Shown here: one piece after another, positions 10,101-18,132 of the stretch
Position numbering within the stretch: the first letter of the stretch is position 1
How the letters are laid out: each line of letters opens with the position of its first letter
From: JAEXOD01 sp043805435
GTDB lineage: Bacteria; Bacteroidota; Ignavibacteria; Ignavibacteriales; Melioribacteraceae
Assembly: GCA_043805435.1 (NCBI GenBank)
Contig: JAZDHY010000018.1
Coordinates: 172,520-236,519, forward strand
Length of the DNA stretch: 64,000 bases
Direction of reading: 5' to 3'
The notes under the pieces: model-generated
Databases searched by the model: none
What the model saw: the letters and a program-made list of their open reading frames with translations, nothing else
What the model was told of the DNA's origin: nothing
Translations under genes and position numbers: made by a program

Positions 10101-10208
10101 CGTTAAATTTCTAAAAGATAATATTTGTGCATATGTTAAAGAGCAGACAAAAAAAAGCACAAAAGACATTAATAATTTTATTTTTAATATTTTAGTCAAA
10201 ATATTCAC
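7167..10208 (-). CDS. Membrane sensor: 14-repeat Reg_prop propeller, Y_Y_Y domain and class III adenylate cyclase
   Basis: The protein has 1013 residues. After a signal peptide (about 1-27) come 14 blade motifs of the form GxxWFGTxxG...KYDG (about 30-650), which fit two seven-bladed propellers. A Y_Y_Y domain (about 680-755), one transmembrane helix (about 760-780) and a coiled coil ending in NILP follow, then a cyclase domain. Metal-binding D830 (FTDF) and D874 (KTIGDSY) are present, as are base-selecting K870 and D939 (YDIWGD) and transition-state N946 and R950. This residue set indicates ATP rather than GTP as substrate. The propeller/Y_Y_Y part is that of hybrid two-component carbohydrate sensors, but no kinase is present. 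The start is a GTG with AGGA some distance upstream; a later ATG (10169) has no ribosome site. Confidence 0.88.
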   Translation of the reverse strand: MNILTKILKIKLLMSFVLFFVCSLTYAQILSFRNLTVEDGLAQNSIISIIQDKDGFIWFASEAGVSKYDGVSFQNYNKLDGLSDDHVRVIFEDSKGNKWFGTNDGITKYDGKKFYKYLYGNENNSTIVYSICEDNKGVLWFVTGSSGLLKLDKKGFSYYSKENGLPTDSLRSCFADKNGVVWVGTVEHGVFKIVNSKITIFEQPDWLNNASIYSIYEDKKGNKWFGTDSGIILFDGNKFIDFEKKTNLFGYRISSIIEDKSNILWFCSYGNGLISYNGNKFVHYGVMNGLTSDRVLCSLQDTRGDLWFGTQDGGVCKLSIEKFKIYNTQTGLADDAAFSIFKDNFETLWLGHFGLGISQINSDGVIKILNKKNGLVGNDIPSIIGDKRGYIWIASFDGVMKFKDNKYEHINTADGLANNQVVCLYQDSKNNIWFGCQEGGISEYDDELKKLFTLEDLKNVFGSIWIYNIFEDTNGNIWFATDGKGVFKYFGGRLTQFNSKNGLGSNFVFSTTQDRLGNLWFATQDAGMVKYDGKKFSYINVKEGLPSNNCYFAVEHNNFLYIGTNQGLVKFDYQNYEKLKKDAFKTYTAKDGLASSEMNAGAVYKDKHNNLYIGTSKGVTYFNLNDQPNLAPSPIYLKNLRIIDDEKISDVIPKDELQLSYTQNNLRFDFISVGFTAREKFVYKHKLIGLESNWVESTEPYAQYPYLPPGKYTFQIISRNADGVWNTDPATFAFEINPPIWQTWWAITIFIFISISSVYGFYLMKTEQVKKRNIELANMVRERTKDLELEKDKSDELLLNILPSSLVQELKSHGTVLPREFKNSSILFTDFKAFTFTASILPADKLVNELNEIFLGFDRIVGLYGLEKLKTIGDSYMAAGGLPTESEDHAIKVVYAALKMQEFIMERNETAALKWEMRAGVHSGQVIAGVVGTKKFTYDIWGDTVNIASRMESSGEPTKVNISAFTYMLVKDYFTCEYRGKIDAKGKGKMDMYFVTGIKDAIYKVFDVDHINK

Positions 10209-10516
10209 TATGTTTAATTCCTAGCTGTTTAATTTACTAAAATTTAATAAAATACAACAGTAAAAAAGTAAGTTGTGTAAAAAAATATCTTAAGTTTAAT
10301 GTTTTTTTATATAAATTTTCATATTGTTGTAATATCCTTTAAATTTACCAGAAGAAATAATACAAATATTTCTTTCTATTAAAAAATTTATACTAAATGA
10401 GAATAGTAGATAAAATATCAAAAATTTAAATCAAAAAAATAAAATATTCAATTGCATTTAGTGTAAGGAGGGGAAATAAGAGGAGGAAATTATAGGGAGA
10501 CCCCCAATATTTGTTA
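10209..10516. other. Noncoding gap of about 300 bp
   Basis: The stretch is AT-rich with a purine-rich tract (about 10466-10500). It presumably carries the promoter of the cyclase gene. I see no gene, repeat or clear terminator in it. Confidence 0.5.
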
Positions 10517-10843
10517 TTAATTCACTCTAATATCTTTATCGTTGCCCATAAATCCCGAAAAAGGATTTTGAGGTGCTTCAATTTTAATTTCACCAAATCT
10601 AGATTCATATTTTTCAATATTTTCTTTTAAAGCCATCATAAATGTTTTAGCATGTTGGGGTGTAGTAATAATCCGCGCATGAACTTTAGCTTTTGGGATA
10701 CCGGGCACAATACGTGTAAAATCAATAATAAACTCTGCATTTGAATGCGTGATAATTGCCAAATTGGAATAAATTCCCTCAGCTTCTTTTTCGCCAAGTT
10801 CAATATTAATTTGCTGTGGTTTCATTTCGTTTTCGTTTTTCAT
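10517..10843 (-). CDS. DUF3467 family protein
   Basis: The 108-residue protein matches the small DUF3467 family: it has an N-terminal strand with QQINIELGEKEAEGIYSNL, a central IDFTRIVPG motif and HARIITTPQHAK. No function is established that I know of. It has no signal peptide, so it is probably cytoplasmic. I chose the ATG at 10843 because GGAGAAGG precedes it; the longer reading from TTG at 10855 overlaps that ribosome site. A terminator of the upstream TPR gene separates the two, so it probably has its own promoter or relies on read-through. Confidence 0.85.
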   Translation of the reverse strand: MKNENEMKPQQINIELGEKEAEGIYSNLAIITHSNAEFIIDFTRIVPGIPKAKVHARIITTPQHAKTFMMALKENIEKYESRFGEIKIEAPQNPFSGFMGNDKDIRVN

Positions 10844-10852
10844 AACCTTCTC

Positions 10853-10893
10853 CAAAAAAATACCCGCAACTTAAAAAAATAAATTGCGGGTAT
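10853..10893 (-). terminator. Rho-independent terminator after the TPR gene
   Basis: On the minus strand ATACCCGCAA and TTGCGGGTAT make a perfect 10-bp stem, followed by a seven-T run. It ends the transcript of the gene at 10912-12075. Confidence 0.9.
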
Positions 10894-10911
10894 AATAGTG
10901 TAATCTATTTA

Positions 10912-12075
10912 TTAGCGTAATTTGTCAGCTTTTTCAAATGCATTAATACTTTCTTTTTCCATACCAAGATTAGCATAAACTTTTCCTAATAATTCCCAAA
11001 GTTCAGCGTCTTCGGGTGAAAAGATAGCAGATTTTTCAAGTTGAGGAACTGCTAATTTGAATTTTTCAATATAATCGGTATTTTCTTTATTTTCGGCTTC
11101 AGCTTTTTCACGCATAGTAACACCCCAGTTTACATAAGCACGACCTAAATAATAAACTGCTTCTTTAAATTCAGGGTCAATATCTGAAGCTGCTTGTAAT
11201 TGGGCAACAGATTCTTCATGTTTTCCATTACGTAATAAAAGAACTCCATAAGTAAATTTATAATACTTATTTGTCGGGTCTTTTTTAACCAACAGTTCAA
11301 GAGAAGCACTTGCTTCATTTTCTCTGTTTGCTTTAATATAAGCATCAGCTAAAATTGTAAAAATTTCACCTTCTTCAGGAAACTTCGATTTTCCAACTTC
11401 TAAAACAGCAATTGTTTTATTGTAATATTCCATTGCTGCAACACTATCTTTTAAATTTTTACTGTTTTCAAAAGTACTCATCGATTCAATACCTTTTCGG
11501 AAATATAAAGTTCCTAAACGCACATAAGTAGAAGCAATTGGTCTTATTGTATTTAATTTTTCTAAAACAGCTGTTGCTTGTTCATATTCGCCGGCATTCA
11601 TTAATGAAGCGGAAAGTACGTTATAAGTTTCAGCCGAATCAGGTTCGCATAAAACTGCAGTCTGTAACATTTCTGCAGCTTTCATAAAATACATCTTTGC
11701 AGAATCGGGACTTTCCATTTTAATTCCTTTGTTGTAATAATTATTTACAGCATCATTAAATTTGGTTCCCCAAGTAACTAATCTATTGGCATAAATTTCT
11801 TTTGAATGTTCTGTGCCCAAAGCAGAAGCTTTGTCATAATATTCAACCATTTTAGATATATCACCTTTACTGCGACTAACTTCTCCTAACAAAAAATATG
11901 CATATTCGTTGTTGGGGTCTTGTTGTAAATGTTCTTGTAATTTTCTTTCAGCTTCAGTATAGTCTTGTCTGCCAAGAGCCACTAATGCAGATTCTATTTT
12001 AGGCGGGTTACATTTTGCGGCAACCATAACCATTAAAACTAATACTGACAAAAAACTAATGATAAAACGATTCAT
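10912..12075 (-). CDS. TPR-repeat protein, membrane-anchored or secreted
   Basis: The 387-residue protein begins with a hydrophobic signal (about 1-20) and then a Cys in AAKCNPP. The Cys could be lipidated, but Lys just before it is atypical for a lipobox. The rest is helical TPR-type repeats from about residue 27 to the end, with recurrent patterns such as YFLLGEVSRSKGD, YVRLGTLYFRKG and LWELLGKVYANLG. TPR arrays bind proteins; no partner can be named. The start has GGAG five bases upstream. It follows a shorter TPR paralogue by about 90 bp in the same direction, and the two share the DPNNEYAYFLLG/NPQSDEAYFLLG motif. Confidence 0.75.
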   Translation of the reverse strand: MNRFIISFLSVLVLMVMVAAKCNPPKIESALVALGRQDYTEAERKLQEHLQQDPNNEYAYFLLGEVSRSKGDISKMVEYYDKASALGTEHSKEIYANRLVTWGTKFNDAVNNYYNKGIKMESPDSAKMYFMKAAEMLQTAVLCEPDSAETYNVLSASLMNAGEYEQATAVLEKLNTIRPIASTYVRLGTLYFRKGIESMSTFENSKNLKDSVAAMEYYNKTIAVLEVGKSKFPEEGEIFTILADAYIKANRENEASASLELLVKKDPTNKYYKFTYGVLLLRNGKHEESVAQLQAASDIDPEFKEAVYYLGRAYVNWGVTMREKAEAENKENTDYIEKFKLAVPQLEKSAIFSPEDAELWELLGKVYANLGMEKESINAFEKADKLR

Positions 12076-12164
12076 CGATTCTCCAATTTAAAATAAACTA
12101 TTAATTATCATTTTAAAAAATAAAGATTTTATTTTGCATTCGCAAGAAGATAAATTAAACTGAT

Positions 12165-12488
12165 TTATTTTGTTTCATTCTTTATTCTTTCATATACAAT
12201 TATTGCTTCTTCAATTTTATCTTTAAAGCGGTCACTTATATCTAAAGATTTAGAAAACGCAATTTCCATTTCTTTATATTCTTTTTTTTCGGCTTTAACA
12301 TATCCAAGTAAAAAATACGCTTCGTCACTTTGCGGATTAATATTAATTTCTTTTAATAAATACGTTTCAGCTTCGTCCCACTTTTCCCTATCTATATAAT
12401 ACCTAGCCCCCATAACAAAATCGGATGAACAGGCAAACCCCTGAATTAATACAAAAAACAGGGCGCAAATAATTAATTTAAATTTCAT
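12165..12488 (-). CDS. Small TPR lipoprotein
   Basis: The 107-residue protein has a signal sequence ending in GFAC at residues 17-20, a plausible though imperfect lipobox. Two TPR-like helical pairs follow, with YLLKEININPQSDEAYFLLG as the best-conserved part. It resembles the first third of the larger TPR protein downstream, which suggests duplication. The start has GGAGTGG immediately upstream. The gene is divergent from the adenosine deaminase gene across about 150 bp. No specific function is evident. Confidence 0.65.
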   Translation of the reverse strand: MKFKLIICALFFVLIQGFACSSDFVMGARYYIDREKWDEAETYLLKEININPQSDEAYFLLGYVKAEKKEYKEMEIAFSKSLDISDRFKDKIEEAIIVYERIKNETK

Positions 12489-12641
12489 TCCACTCCAAAA
12501 TATTAAGTATTAAAATTTATTTAAACAAATTAACTTTAGCAAGTTATATTTTAATATAATAAAAATAATAATAGTTTAAGTGTTGTATGTTGATTTTGCA
12601 AATTAAAAAGAATATCTTTAAACCTAAAAGAGGAAAATATT

Positions 12642-13730
12642 GTGAAGACAGAAGATATTATCAAATTAGTTCCTAAGGTTCAATTGCACGACCATCTGGA
12701 CGGTGGATTAAGAGCACAAACCGTTATTGATTTAGCCAAAGAGATAAAATACAAAAAACTTCCTACAAATGATGCCGAAGAACTTGCAGCTTGGTTTTTT
12801 CAAGGAGCAAACAAGGGAAATTTAGTTGAATATTTACAGGGATTTGAGCATACATGTGCTGTAATGAGTACAAAAGAAGCACTTGAAAGGGTTGCTTACG
12901 AAATGATTGAAGATATGTACAAAGACGGTGTTTGTTATGTTGAAACCCGCTTTGCTCCTGTATTTCATACAAAAAAAGACATTTATTTAGACGATGTAAT
13001 TAATGCAGTTTTAACGGGATTAGAAAGAGGGAAAAAGGAATTTGGAGTAGGTTACGGCTTAATTTTATGTGGAATGCGTAATATGCAAAACACATTGGAA
13101 ATTGCCGAACTTGCCGTTAATTTCAGAAATCAGGGTGTAGTTGGATTTGATTTAGCCGGTGAAGAAGGCGGATATCCTCCTAAAAAACATATTGCTGCTT
13201 TTGAGTTTATTAAACGCGAAAATTTTAATATTACAATTCATGCCGGAGAAGCGTTTGGAAAAGAATCAATTTGGCAGGCTATCCAAATTTGCGGTGCACA
13301 CCGAATAGGACACGCAACCCGTTTAATTGAAGATATGGTTTTAGATAAAGATAACAATATTATTGCTTTAGGTCCTTTGGCACAATTTGTATTAGATAAA
13401 CGTGTTCCTTTGGAAATATGTTTATTAAGTAATGTGCATACTGGAGCTATTGATAAATTAGAAAATCACCCATTTATAAAATTGTATAAACAAGGGTTCA
13501 GAGTATTTCTAAATACTGATGATAGACTTATGAGTAATACTACTTTAAGTAATGAATATTTTACAGCAAGTAAATTTTTTGATATTAATTTTGACGATAT
13601 TGAAAAATTAAATATCAATGCAATGAAATCGTCATTTTTACCTCATAAGGAAAGATTACATTATATTTATAATATTATGAAACCCGGATATCAAAAAATA
13701 AGAGAAAAATTGCTTTCACTAAAGGTATAA
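12642..13730 (+). CDS. add: Adenosine deaminase family enzyme
   Basis: This enzyme hydrolyses adenosine (or a related aminopurine) to inosine and ammonia. All metal and catalytic positions are visible: zinc ligands H17 and H19 (LHDHLDGGLR), H200 in HAGEA with catalytic E203, H224 (RIGHATR) and the D293-D294 pair (NTDD). The length of 362 residues is normal. The start is GTG, with AGAGG eight bases upstream. A small unknown gene follows after 2 bp and then hutU, so the three are one operon. Substrate within the family (adenosine, adenine or a modified nucleoside) cannot be fixed from sequence alone. Confidence 0.88.
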   Translation: MKTEDIIKLVPKVQLHDHLDGGLRAQTVIDLAKEIKYKKLPTNDAEELAAWFFQGANKGNLVEYLQGFEHTCAVMSTKEALERVAYEMIEDMYKDGVCYVETRFAPVFHTKKDIYLDDVINAVLTGLERGKKEFGVGYGLILCGMRNMQNTLEIAELAVNFRNQGVVGFDLAGEEGGYPPKKHIAAFEFIKRENFNITIHAGEAFGKESIWQAIQICGAHRIGHATRLIEDMVLDKDNNIIALGPLAQFVLDKRVPLEICLLSNVHTGAIDKLENHPFIKLYKQGFRVFLNTDDRLMSNTTLSNEYFTASKFFDINFDDIEKLNINAMKSSFLPHKERLHYIYNIMKPGYQKIREKLLSLKV

Positions 13731-13732
13731 CT

Positions 13733-14071
13733 ATGGCCAAACCACTTTTTAAAAATTACACTTATTCTTTCGACAAAAACGAAACAAAATTGTTAATTAA
13801 TTTCTGCAATCAGGCAGTAAAACAAATGCAAACCGATCAACGTTTTGTATTAGATATAAAATCTTTTAATTCTATTGTTGACAAATTACAGACCGATTCA
13901 AGTAATGTAAAATTAACTAAGGACGAACAAAAAAGATTAGTTGGACAATTAAAAGAAAATAAAAAATATATTGAATCTCAAATGGCCAAAAGTTGGTTTT
14001 TTAAACGCTGGTTATTAAAAACTTTATTAGTACAATATAATAATATTATTTCTTCACATTTTAGTGATTAA
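13733..14071 (+). CDS. Small uncharacterised protein between add and hutU
   Basis: I do not recognise this 112-residue protein. It has no signal peptide or obvious membrane segment, a predicted helical and charged character, and a basic aromatic stretch (SWFFKRWLLK) near residue 87. It begins 2 bp after the adenosine deaminase stop and ends 1 bp before the hutU ATG, so it is co-transcribed and probably translationally coupled. That tight packing and normal codon use argue for a real gene. Confidence 0.65.
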   Translation: MAKPLFKNYTYSFDKNETKLLINFCNQAVKQMQTDQRFVLDIKSFNSIVDKLQTDSSNVKLTKDEQKRLVGQLKENKKYIESQMAKSWFFKRWLLKTLLVQYNNIISSHFSD

Positions 14072-14072
14072 T

Positions 14073-15728
14073 ATGAGCATTAAAAATATTAAAGCACCAA
14101 CAGGTAATAATTTAAGCTGCAAGGGGTGGATTCAGGAAGCTGCAATGCGTATGCTTATGAATAATTTGGACCCTGACGTTGCAGAGAACCCCGACGAACT
14201 AATAGTTTACGGTGGTTACGGAAAAGCAGCCCGCAATTGGGAAAGTTATGACAGTATAATAAGTTCATTAAAAAAACTTGAAGATGATGAAACCTTGCTT
14301 GTGCAATCGGGTAAACCTGTTGCAGTTTTTAAAACACATACAAATGCACCACGTGTAATTATTTCCAACTCCATGCTTGTTCCCAAATGGGCAACATGGG
14401 AAGAATTTAGAAGATTGGATGCGCTTGGTTTAACTATGTATGGACAGATGACCGCCGGAAGCTGGATTTATATAGGTACACAAGGCATTTTACAAGGCAC
14501 TTACGAAACATTTGCCGAATGTGCAAGGCAGCATTTTAACGGGACTTTAGAAGGCAAATTTTTACTAACTGCCGGTCTAGGCGGAATGGGAGGAGCTCAA
14601 GGACTTGCCGCTACCATGAACGGAGCTGCTTTCCTTGGAATTGATGTAAACAGAAGTCGTATTCAAAAGAGACTTGATACAAAATATTTGGATATTATGA
14701 CTGACAATATTGACGAAGCTTTAGCTATAATTAGCAAAGCCAAAACAGAAAAAAAAGCAATATCAGTCGGATTAATTGGTAATGCGGGAGAAGTTTTACC
14801 CGAAATTTTGAAGTCTGGTGTTCTTCCTGATATTTTGACTGATCAAACATCTGCACACGATACTCTTAATGGTTATGTTCCAATGGGTTATTCTTTTGAA
14901 GATGCTTTGAAGTTGCGGAAATCTAATCCCGAAGAATATATCAAACAGTCTAAACTTACTATTGTTAATCATCTAAAAGCTATGCTTGAATTTAAGAAGC
15001 TTGGAGTTATTACATTTGATTACGGGAATAATATAAGAGGTGAAGCAAAAGAAAACGGAGTAGAAAACGCTTTTGACATTCCGGGTTTTGTACCTGAGTA
15101 TATTAGACCTTTGTTTTGTGACGGTAAAGGTCCTTTTCGGTGGGCAGCTTTATCGGGCGATCCAAACGATATATACGAAACTGACAAAGCAGTTCTTGAA
15201 GCTTTTCCGGACGATATTGCTTTAAATAGATGGATTAAATTAGCTCAGGAAAAAGTTCAATTCCAAGGATTACCGGCACGGATTTGCTGGCTTGGTTATG
15301 GCGATAGAGCTAAAATGGGTAAAATATTTAATAATCTAGTTGCCTCAGGCAAGGTTAAAGCACCAATAGTAATTGGGCGCGATCATCTTGATTGCGGATC
15401 TGTTGCTTCACCATATAGAGAAACTGAAGATATGAAAGACGGCAGCGATGCAATTGCCGACTGGCCGATTCTTAATGCTCTATTAAACGCTATTGGCGGT
15501 GCAAGCTGGGTTTCTGTTCATCATGGAGGCGGAGTTGGTATTGGGAAATCCATTCATGCCGGAATGGTTGTTGTTGCCGACGGTACACCCGAAGCGGAAC
15601 AAAGATTAGAACGCGTATTAACTTACGATCCCGGTATGGGCATTGCAAGACATGCTGATGCCGGTTATGAGCGTGCTGTTGATAATGCCAAAAAATTTAA
15701 TGTAAAAATTCCCAAAATTAATTATTAA
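14073..15728 (+). CDS. hutU: Urocanate hydratase
   Basis: Urocanase converts urocanate to imidazolonepropionate in histidine degradation, using tightly bound NAD+ as an electrophile. The 551-residue length is normal. Signature parts are YGQMTAGSWIYIGTQG, the glycine-rich LGGMGGAQG of the NAD site and the catalytic cysteine C405 in ARICWLGYGDR. I use the ATG at 14073, one base after the preceding stop; a GTG at 14064 would overlap the preceding gene and cannot be excluded. No hutH, hutI or hutG lies within the window, so the rest of the pathway, if present, is elsewhere. Confidence 0.95.
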   Translation: MSIKNIKAPTGNNLSCKGWIQEAAMRMLMNNLDPDVAENPDELIVYGGYGKAARNWESYDSIISSLKKLEDDETLLVQSGKPVAVFKTHTNAPRVIISNSMLVPKWATWEEFRRLDALGLTMYGQMTAGSWIYIGTQGILQGTYETFAECARQHFNGTLEGKFLLTAGLGGMGGAQGLAATMNGAAFLGIDVNRSRIQKRLDTKYLDIMTDNIDEALAIISKAKTEKKAISVGLIGNAGEVLPEILKSGVLPDILTDQTSAHDTLNGYVPMGYSFEDALKLRKSNPEEYIKQSKLTIVNHLKAMLEFKKLGVITFDYGNNIRGEAKENGVENAFDIPGFVPEYIRPLFCDGKGPFRWAALSGDPNDIYETDKAVLEAFPDDIALNRWIKLAQEKVQFQGLPARICWLGYGDRAKMGKIFNNLVASGKVKAPIVIGRDHLDCGSVASPYRETEDMKDGSDAIADWPILNALLNAIGGASWVSVHHGGGVGIGKSIHAGMVVVADGTPEAEQRLERVLTYDPGMGIARHADAGYERAVDNAKKFNVKIPKINY

Positions 15729-15743
15729 TTAAAAGGAGTTGTT

Positions 15744-16934
15744 ATGAAAATGAAAGTATTAATTGCGGACAAATTTCCGGATTTTTACGTACAAAAATTA
15801 AAAGATAAAAATGTGGAAGTCATTTATGAACCCAAATTAGGCGAAAATGATATTCCTAAATACTCAAACGACGTAGATACTATCGTTGTTCGTTCTACCA
15901 AGGTTAACGCCGATGCAATTGTTAATTCAACGCGTTTAAATTTAATTATTCGTGCCGGTGCCGGTTTTAATAATATTGATATTAAAGCTGCAAATAAAAA
16001 AGGCATTTATGTGGCCAATTGTCCGGGTAAAAATTCAATTGCCGTTGCTGAATTGGCTATGGGATTGATTATTGCCCTTGATAGAAAAATTGCCGATAAC
16101 GTTGCCGATTTTAACAATGGCGTTTGGAATAAAGAAATATTTTCTAAGGCTGAAGGCCTTGCAGGTAAAACACTTGCAATTATTGGATATGGAAATATTG
16201 GTAAAGAATTGGCAAAAAGAGCTTTAGCTTTTGGAATAAGAGTATTAGTAAAAGATGTTATGCCTATTACAGATGAAGATGTTGAAGTTTTTGACGATTT
16301 TGCAAAAACATTACCTCGTGCAGATATTATTTCGTTACACCTTCCGGCCAATGCACAAACACGCGGTTTGTTTAACGAAAAAATGTTTGGTTATTTAAAA
16401 CCGGGTACTATATTAATTAATACATCACGTGCCGAAGTTATTGATGAAGATGCACTTATTAAAGCAATTAAAGAAAATAATCTAAAAGTTGGGCTGGATG
16501 TATTTAAAGGTGAACCCGAAGGCAAAAATGGTTTTGTAAGTTCATTATTACAGGGACTGCCGAACGTTTATGTTACTCATCATATTGGTGCTTCAACCGA
16601 ACAAGCACAAAATGCAGTAGCAGAAGAAACTGTAAAAATCATTCATCATTATGTTGAAACCGGAACAGTATTGCATTGGGTAAATAATGCAAAAGCTGCC
16701 GATTCTCCTTATCAATTAATAGTAAAACATTACGATAAACCGGGTGTTTTAGCATCTGTTTTGGATGTTTTAAAACAAGGCGATATTAACATTGAAGAAA
16801 TGGAAAACATTATTTTTGATGATAGATTAGTTGCCAGCTGCACCTTAAAACTAAAAACACAAGCTACCGAAGCAATGCTTAAAATAATTGCTCATAACGT
16901 AAACGTTATATCGGTATCACATACAAAAGCTTAA
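15744..16934 (+). CDS. serA: D-3-phosphoglycerate dehydrogenase with C-terminal ACT domain
   Basis: This NAD-dependent 2-hydroxyacid dehydrogenase probably catalyses the first step of serine synthesis. The Rossmann motif IIGYGNIGKELA lies near residue 144. The catalytic triad is R229 (NTSRAEV), E257 (FKGEPEG) and H280 (THHIGAST). The final ~70 residues form an ACT domain (YDKPGVLASVLDVLKQGDIN), the usual place for serine feedback. The start has AAAGGAG five bases upstream and lies 15 bp after hutU, so it is in the same operon. Another hydroxyacid substrate is possible, but the ACT domain favours SerA. Confidence 0.85.
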   Translation: MKMKVLIADKFPDFYVQKLKDKNVEVIYEPKLGENDIPKYSNDVDTIVVRSTKVNADAIVNSTRLNLIIRAGAGFNNIDIKAANKKGIYVANCPGKNSIAVAELAMGLIIALDRKIADNVADFNNGVWNKEIFSKAEGLAGKTLAIIGYGNIGKELAKRALAFGIRVLVKDVMPITDEDVEVFDDFAKTLPRADIISLHLPANAQTRGLFNEKMFGYLKPGTILINTSRAEVIDEDALIKAIKENNLKVGLDVFKGEPEGKNGFVSSLLQGLPNVYVTHHIGASTEQAQNAVAEETVKIIHHYVETGTVLHWVNNAKAADSPYQLIVKHYDKPGVLASVLDVLKQGDINIEEMENIIFDDRLVASCTLKLKTQATEAMLKIIAHNVNVISVSHTKA

Positions 16935-16936
16935 TT

Positions 16937-16964
16937 AAAAAGGCGGGTTAACCCGCCTTTTTTT
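16937..16964. terminator. Bidirectional rho-independent terminator
   Basis: AAAAGGCGGGTT-AACCCGCCTTTTTTT is a near-perfect palindrome flanked by A-run and T-run. It can end both the plus-strand serA operon and the minus-strand MqnA-like gene, whose stop codon overlaps its right edge. Confidence 0.9.
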
Positions 16965-17721
16965 ATATAAATTTTATATCTATAATATTTTCAATCATTC
17001 CATGATAATAAGCTAATTTCAGCATTTCCCCTAATCCAAAAGTTTCGCTTTCGGTAAGTTCAAAATATACTGAGCCAATGTTTTCTTTAACAAAACTTTT
17101 TACTTCATCCGACAAATCGGAATTTTCAAAAAACAGATCTATTTTTTCATCAATAATCATTTTGGCCGGTTCAATTTCATTACAAAACTGTTCAAGAAGT
17201 TCATCATCTTTAGAAGCCAGTACAAAATTTACATAAGGAAAACCGATTATTTCAGCTATTTCTTCAGCAAAACTCATCCCTTTATTAAAATAATTATCCT
17301 TAAAACTTTCATCGCCAACAATAATAACATTAGTAGAATATATATCGGGAGGTTTTGTTTCCAGCGAGATTTTTATTTCGGCAGAAAATTTTTCGGGATA
17401 AATAATTCGAGGTAAAATAATTTCATTAGAACTTACATCACCAAATAAACCGATTTTACCAATCTCTTTTTTATTAGGAGCATAATAAATATTGGCATTT
17501 GAAAGTAAACTATCACAAGAAATTCCAAAATTTTTAGAAACAATAAAATTTTCATGTGTAAGTAAATCAAATGAAGGAATTAATGCAATATCAACATTTT
17601 CATTAGTAAGTTCTTTACTTAATAAAGAAGCAGGTTTATAAATTATATCATCTTTATACTTTTGAGGGAAATAAAGAGAAAACAACCTTGCGTAAATATT
17701 ATTTGGGAGCGCAATTTTCAT
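16963..17721 (-). CDS. MqnA/MqnD-like periplasmic-binding-fold protein (tentative)
   Basis: The 252-residue protein has no signal peptide. It shows the layout of the small binding-protein-fold enzymes of the futalosine menaquinone pathway: an N-terminal strand (MKIALPNNIYARLF), a VDIALIPSFDLL motif near residue 45, and a later IGFPYVNFVLASKD stretch resembling the PFVFA/W segment of MqnA. Sequence similarity is weak and key residues could not be checked, so this is a fold-level guess. The gene sits alone between the serA terminator and the rplS terminator, and no ribosome site is obvious before the ATG. Confidence 0.35.
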   Translation of the reverse strand: MKIALPNNIYARLFSLYFPQKYKDDIIYKPASLLSKELTNENVDIALIPSFDLLTHENFIVSKNFGISCDSLLSNANIYYAPNKKEIGKIGLFGDVSSNEIILPRIIYPEKFSAEIKISLETKPPDIYSTNVIIVGDESFKDNYFNKGMSFAEEIAEIIGFPYVNFVLASKDDELLEQFCNEIEPAKMIIDEKIDLFFENSDLSDEVKSFVKENIGSVYFELTESETFGLGEMLKLAYYHGMIENIIDIKFI

Positions 17722-17734
17722 ATAAATATATAAA

Positions 17735-17756
17735 TAAAAAGCCGCAAAAGCGGCCC
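17735..17756 (-). terminator. Rho-independent terminator of the ffh-rplS operon
   Basis: On the minus strand GCCGC-TTTT-GCGGC is followed by TTTTTA. It lies about 30 bp downstream of the rplS stop. Confidence 0.85.
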
Positions 17757-17781
17757 TTTAGTATTAAAAGATGGGCGAATT

Positions 17782-18129
17782 TTATCTAATATTTTTATCT
17801 TTAATACGAGCAGCTTTTCCTGAAAGTCCACGTAAATAATAAAGTTTTGCTCTGCGAACTCTACCTTCTTTAAGAATTTCAATTTTTGCTATTTTGGGTG
17901 TATTATAAGGGAATATTCTTTCAACTCCAACACCGCTAGAAATTTTTCTAACCGTAAAAGATTTGCTTGCACCACCTGCACGGATAGCAATTACATCACC
18001 TTCAAAAGGCTGAATTCTTTCTTTGTCACCTTCAATTACTCTCACGTGAACTCTAATTCGATCTCCCGGTTTAAAATTAGGGAAATCAGTTCTTAGCTGA
18101 TCTGCTACCACTTCGCTTAATAAGTCCAT
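17782..18129 (-). CDS. rplS: Ribosomal protein bL19
   Basis: This is the 115-residue large-subunit protein bL19, which sits at the 30S-50S interface. Family signatures include FKPGDRIRVHVRVIEG, the FEGDVIAIRAGG stretch and the C-terminal KIEILKEGRVRRAKLYYLRGLSGKAARIK-type ending. GGAG lies seven bases before the ATG. It is the last gene of the ffh-rpsP-khpA-rimM-trmD-rplS operon, 3 bp after trmD. Confidence 0.97.
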   Translation of the reverse strand: MDLLSEVVADQLRTDFPNFKPGDRIRVHVRVIEGDKERIQPFEGDVIAIRAGGASKSFTVRKISSGVGVERIFPYNTPKIAKIEILKEGRVRRAKLYYLRGLSGKAARIKDKNIR

Positions 18130-18132
18130 AAT

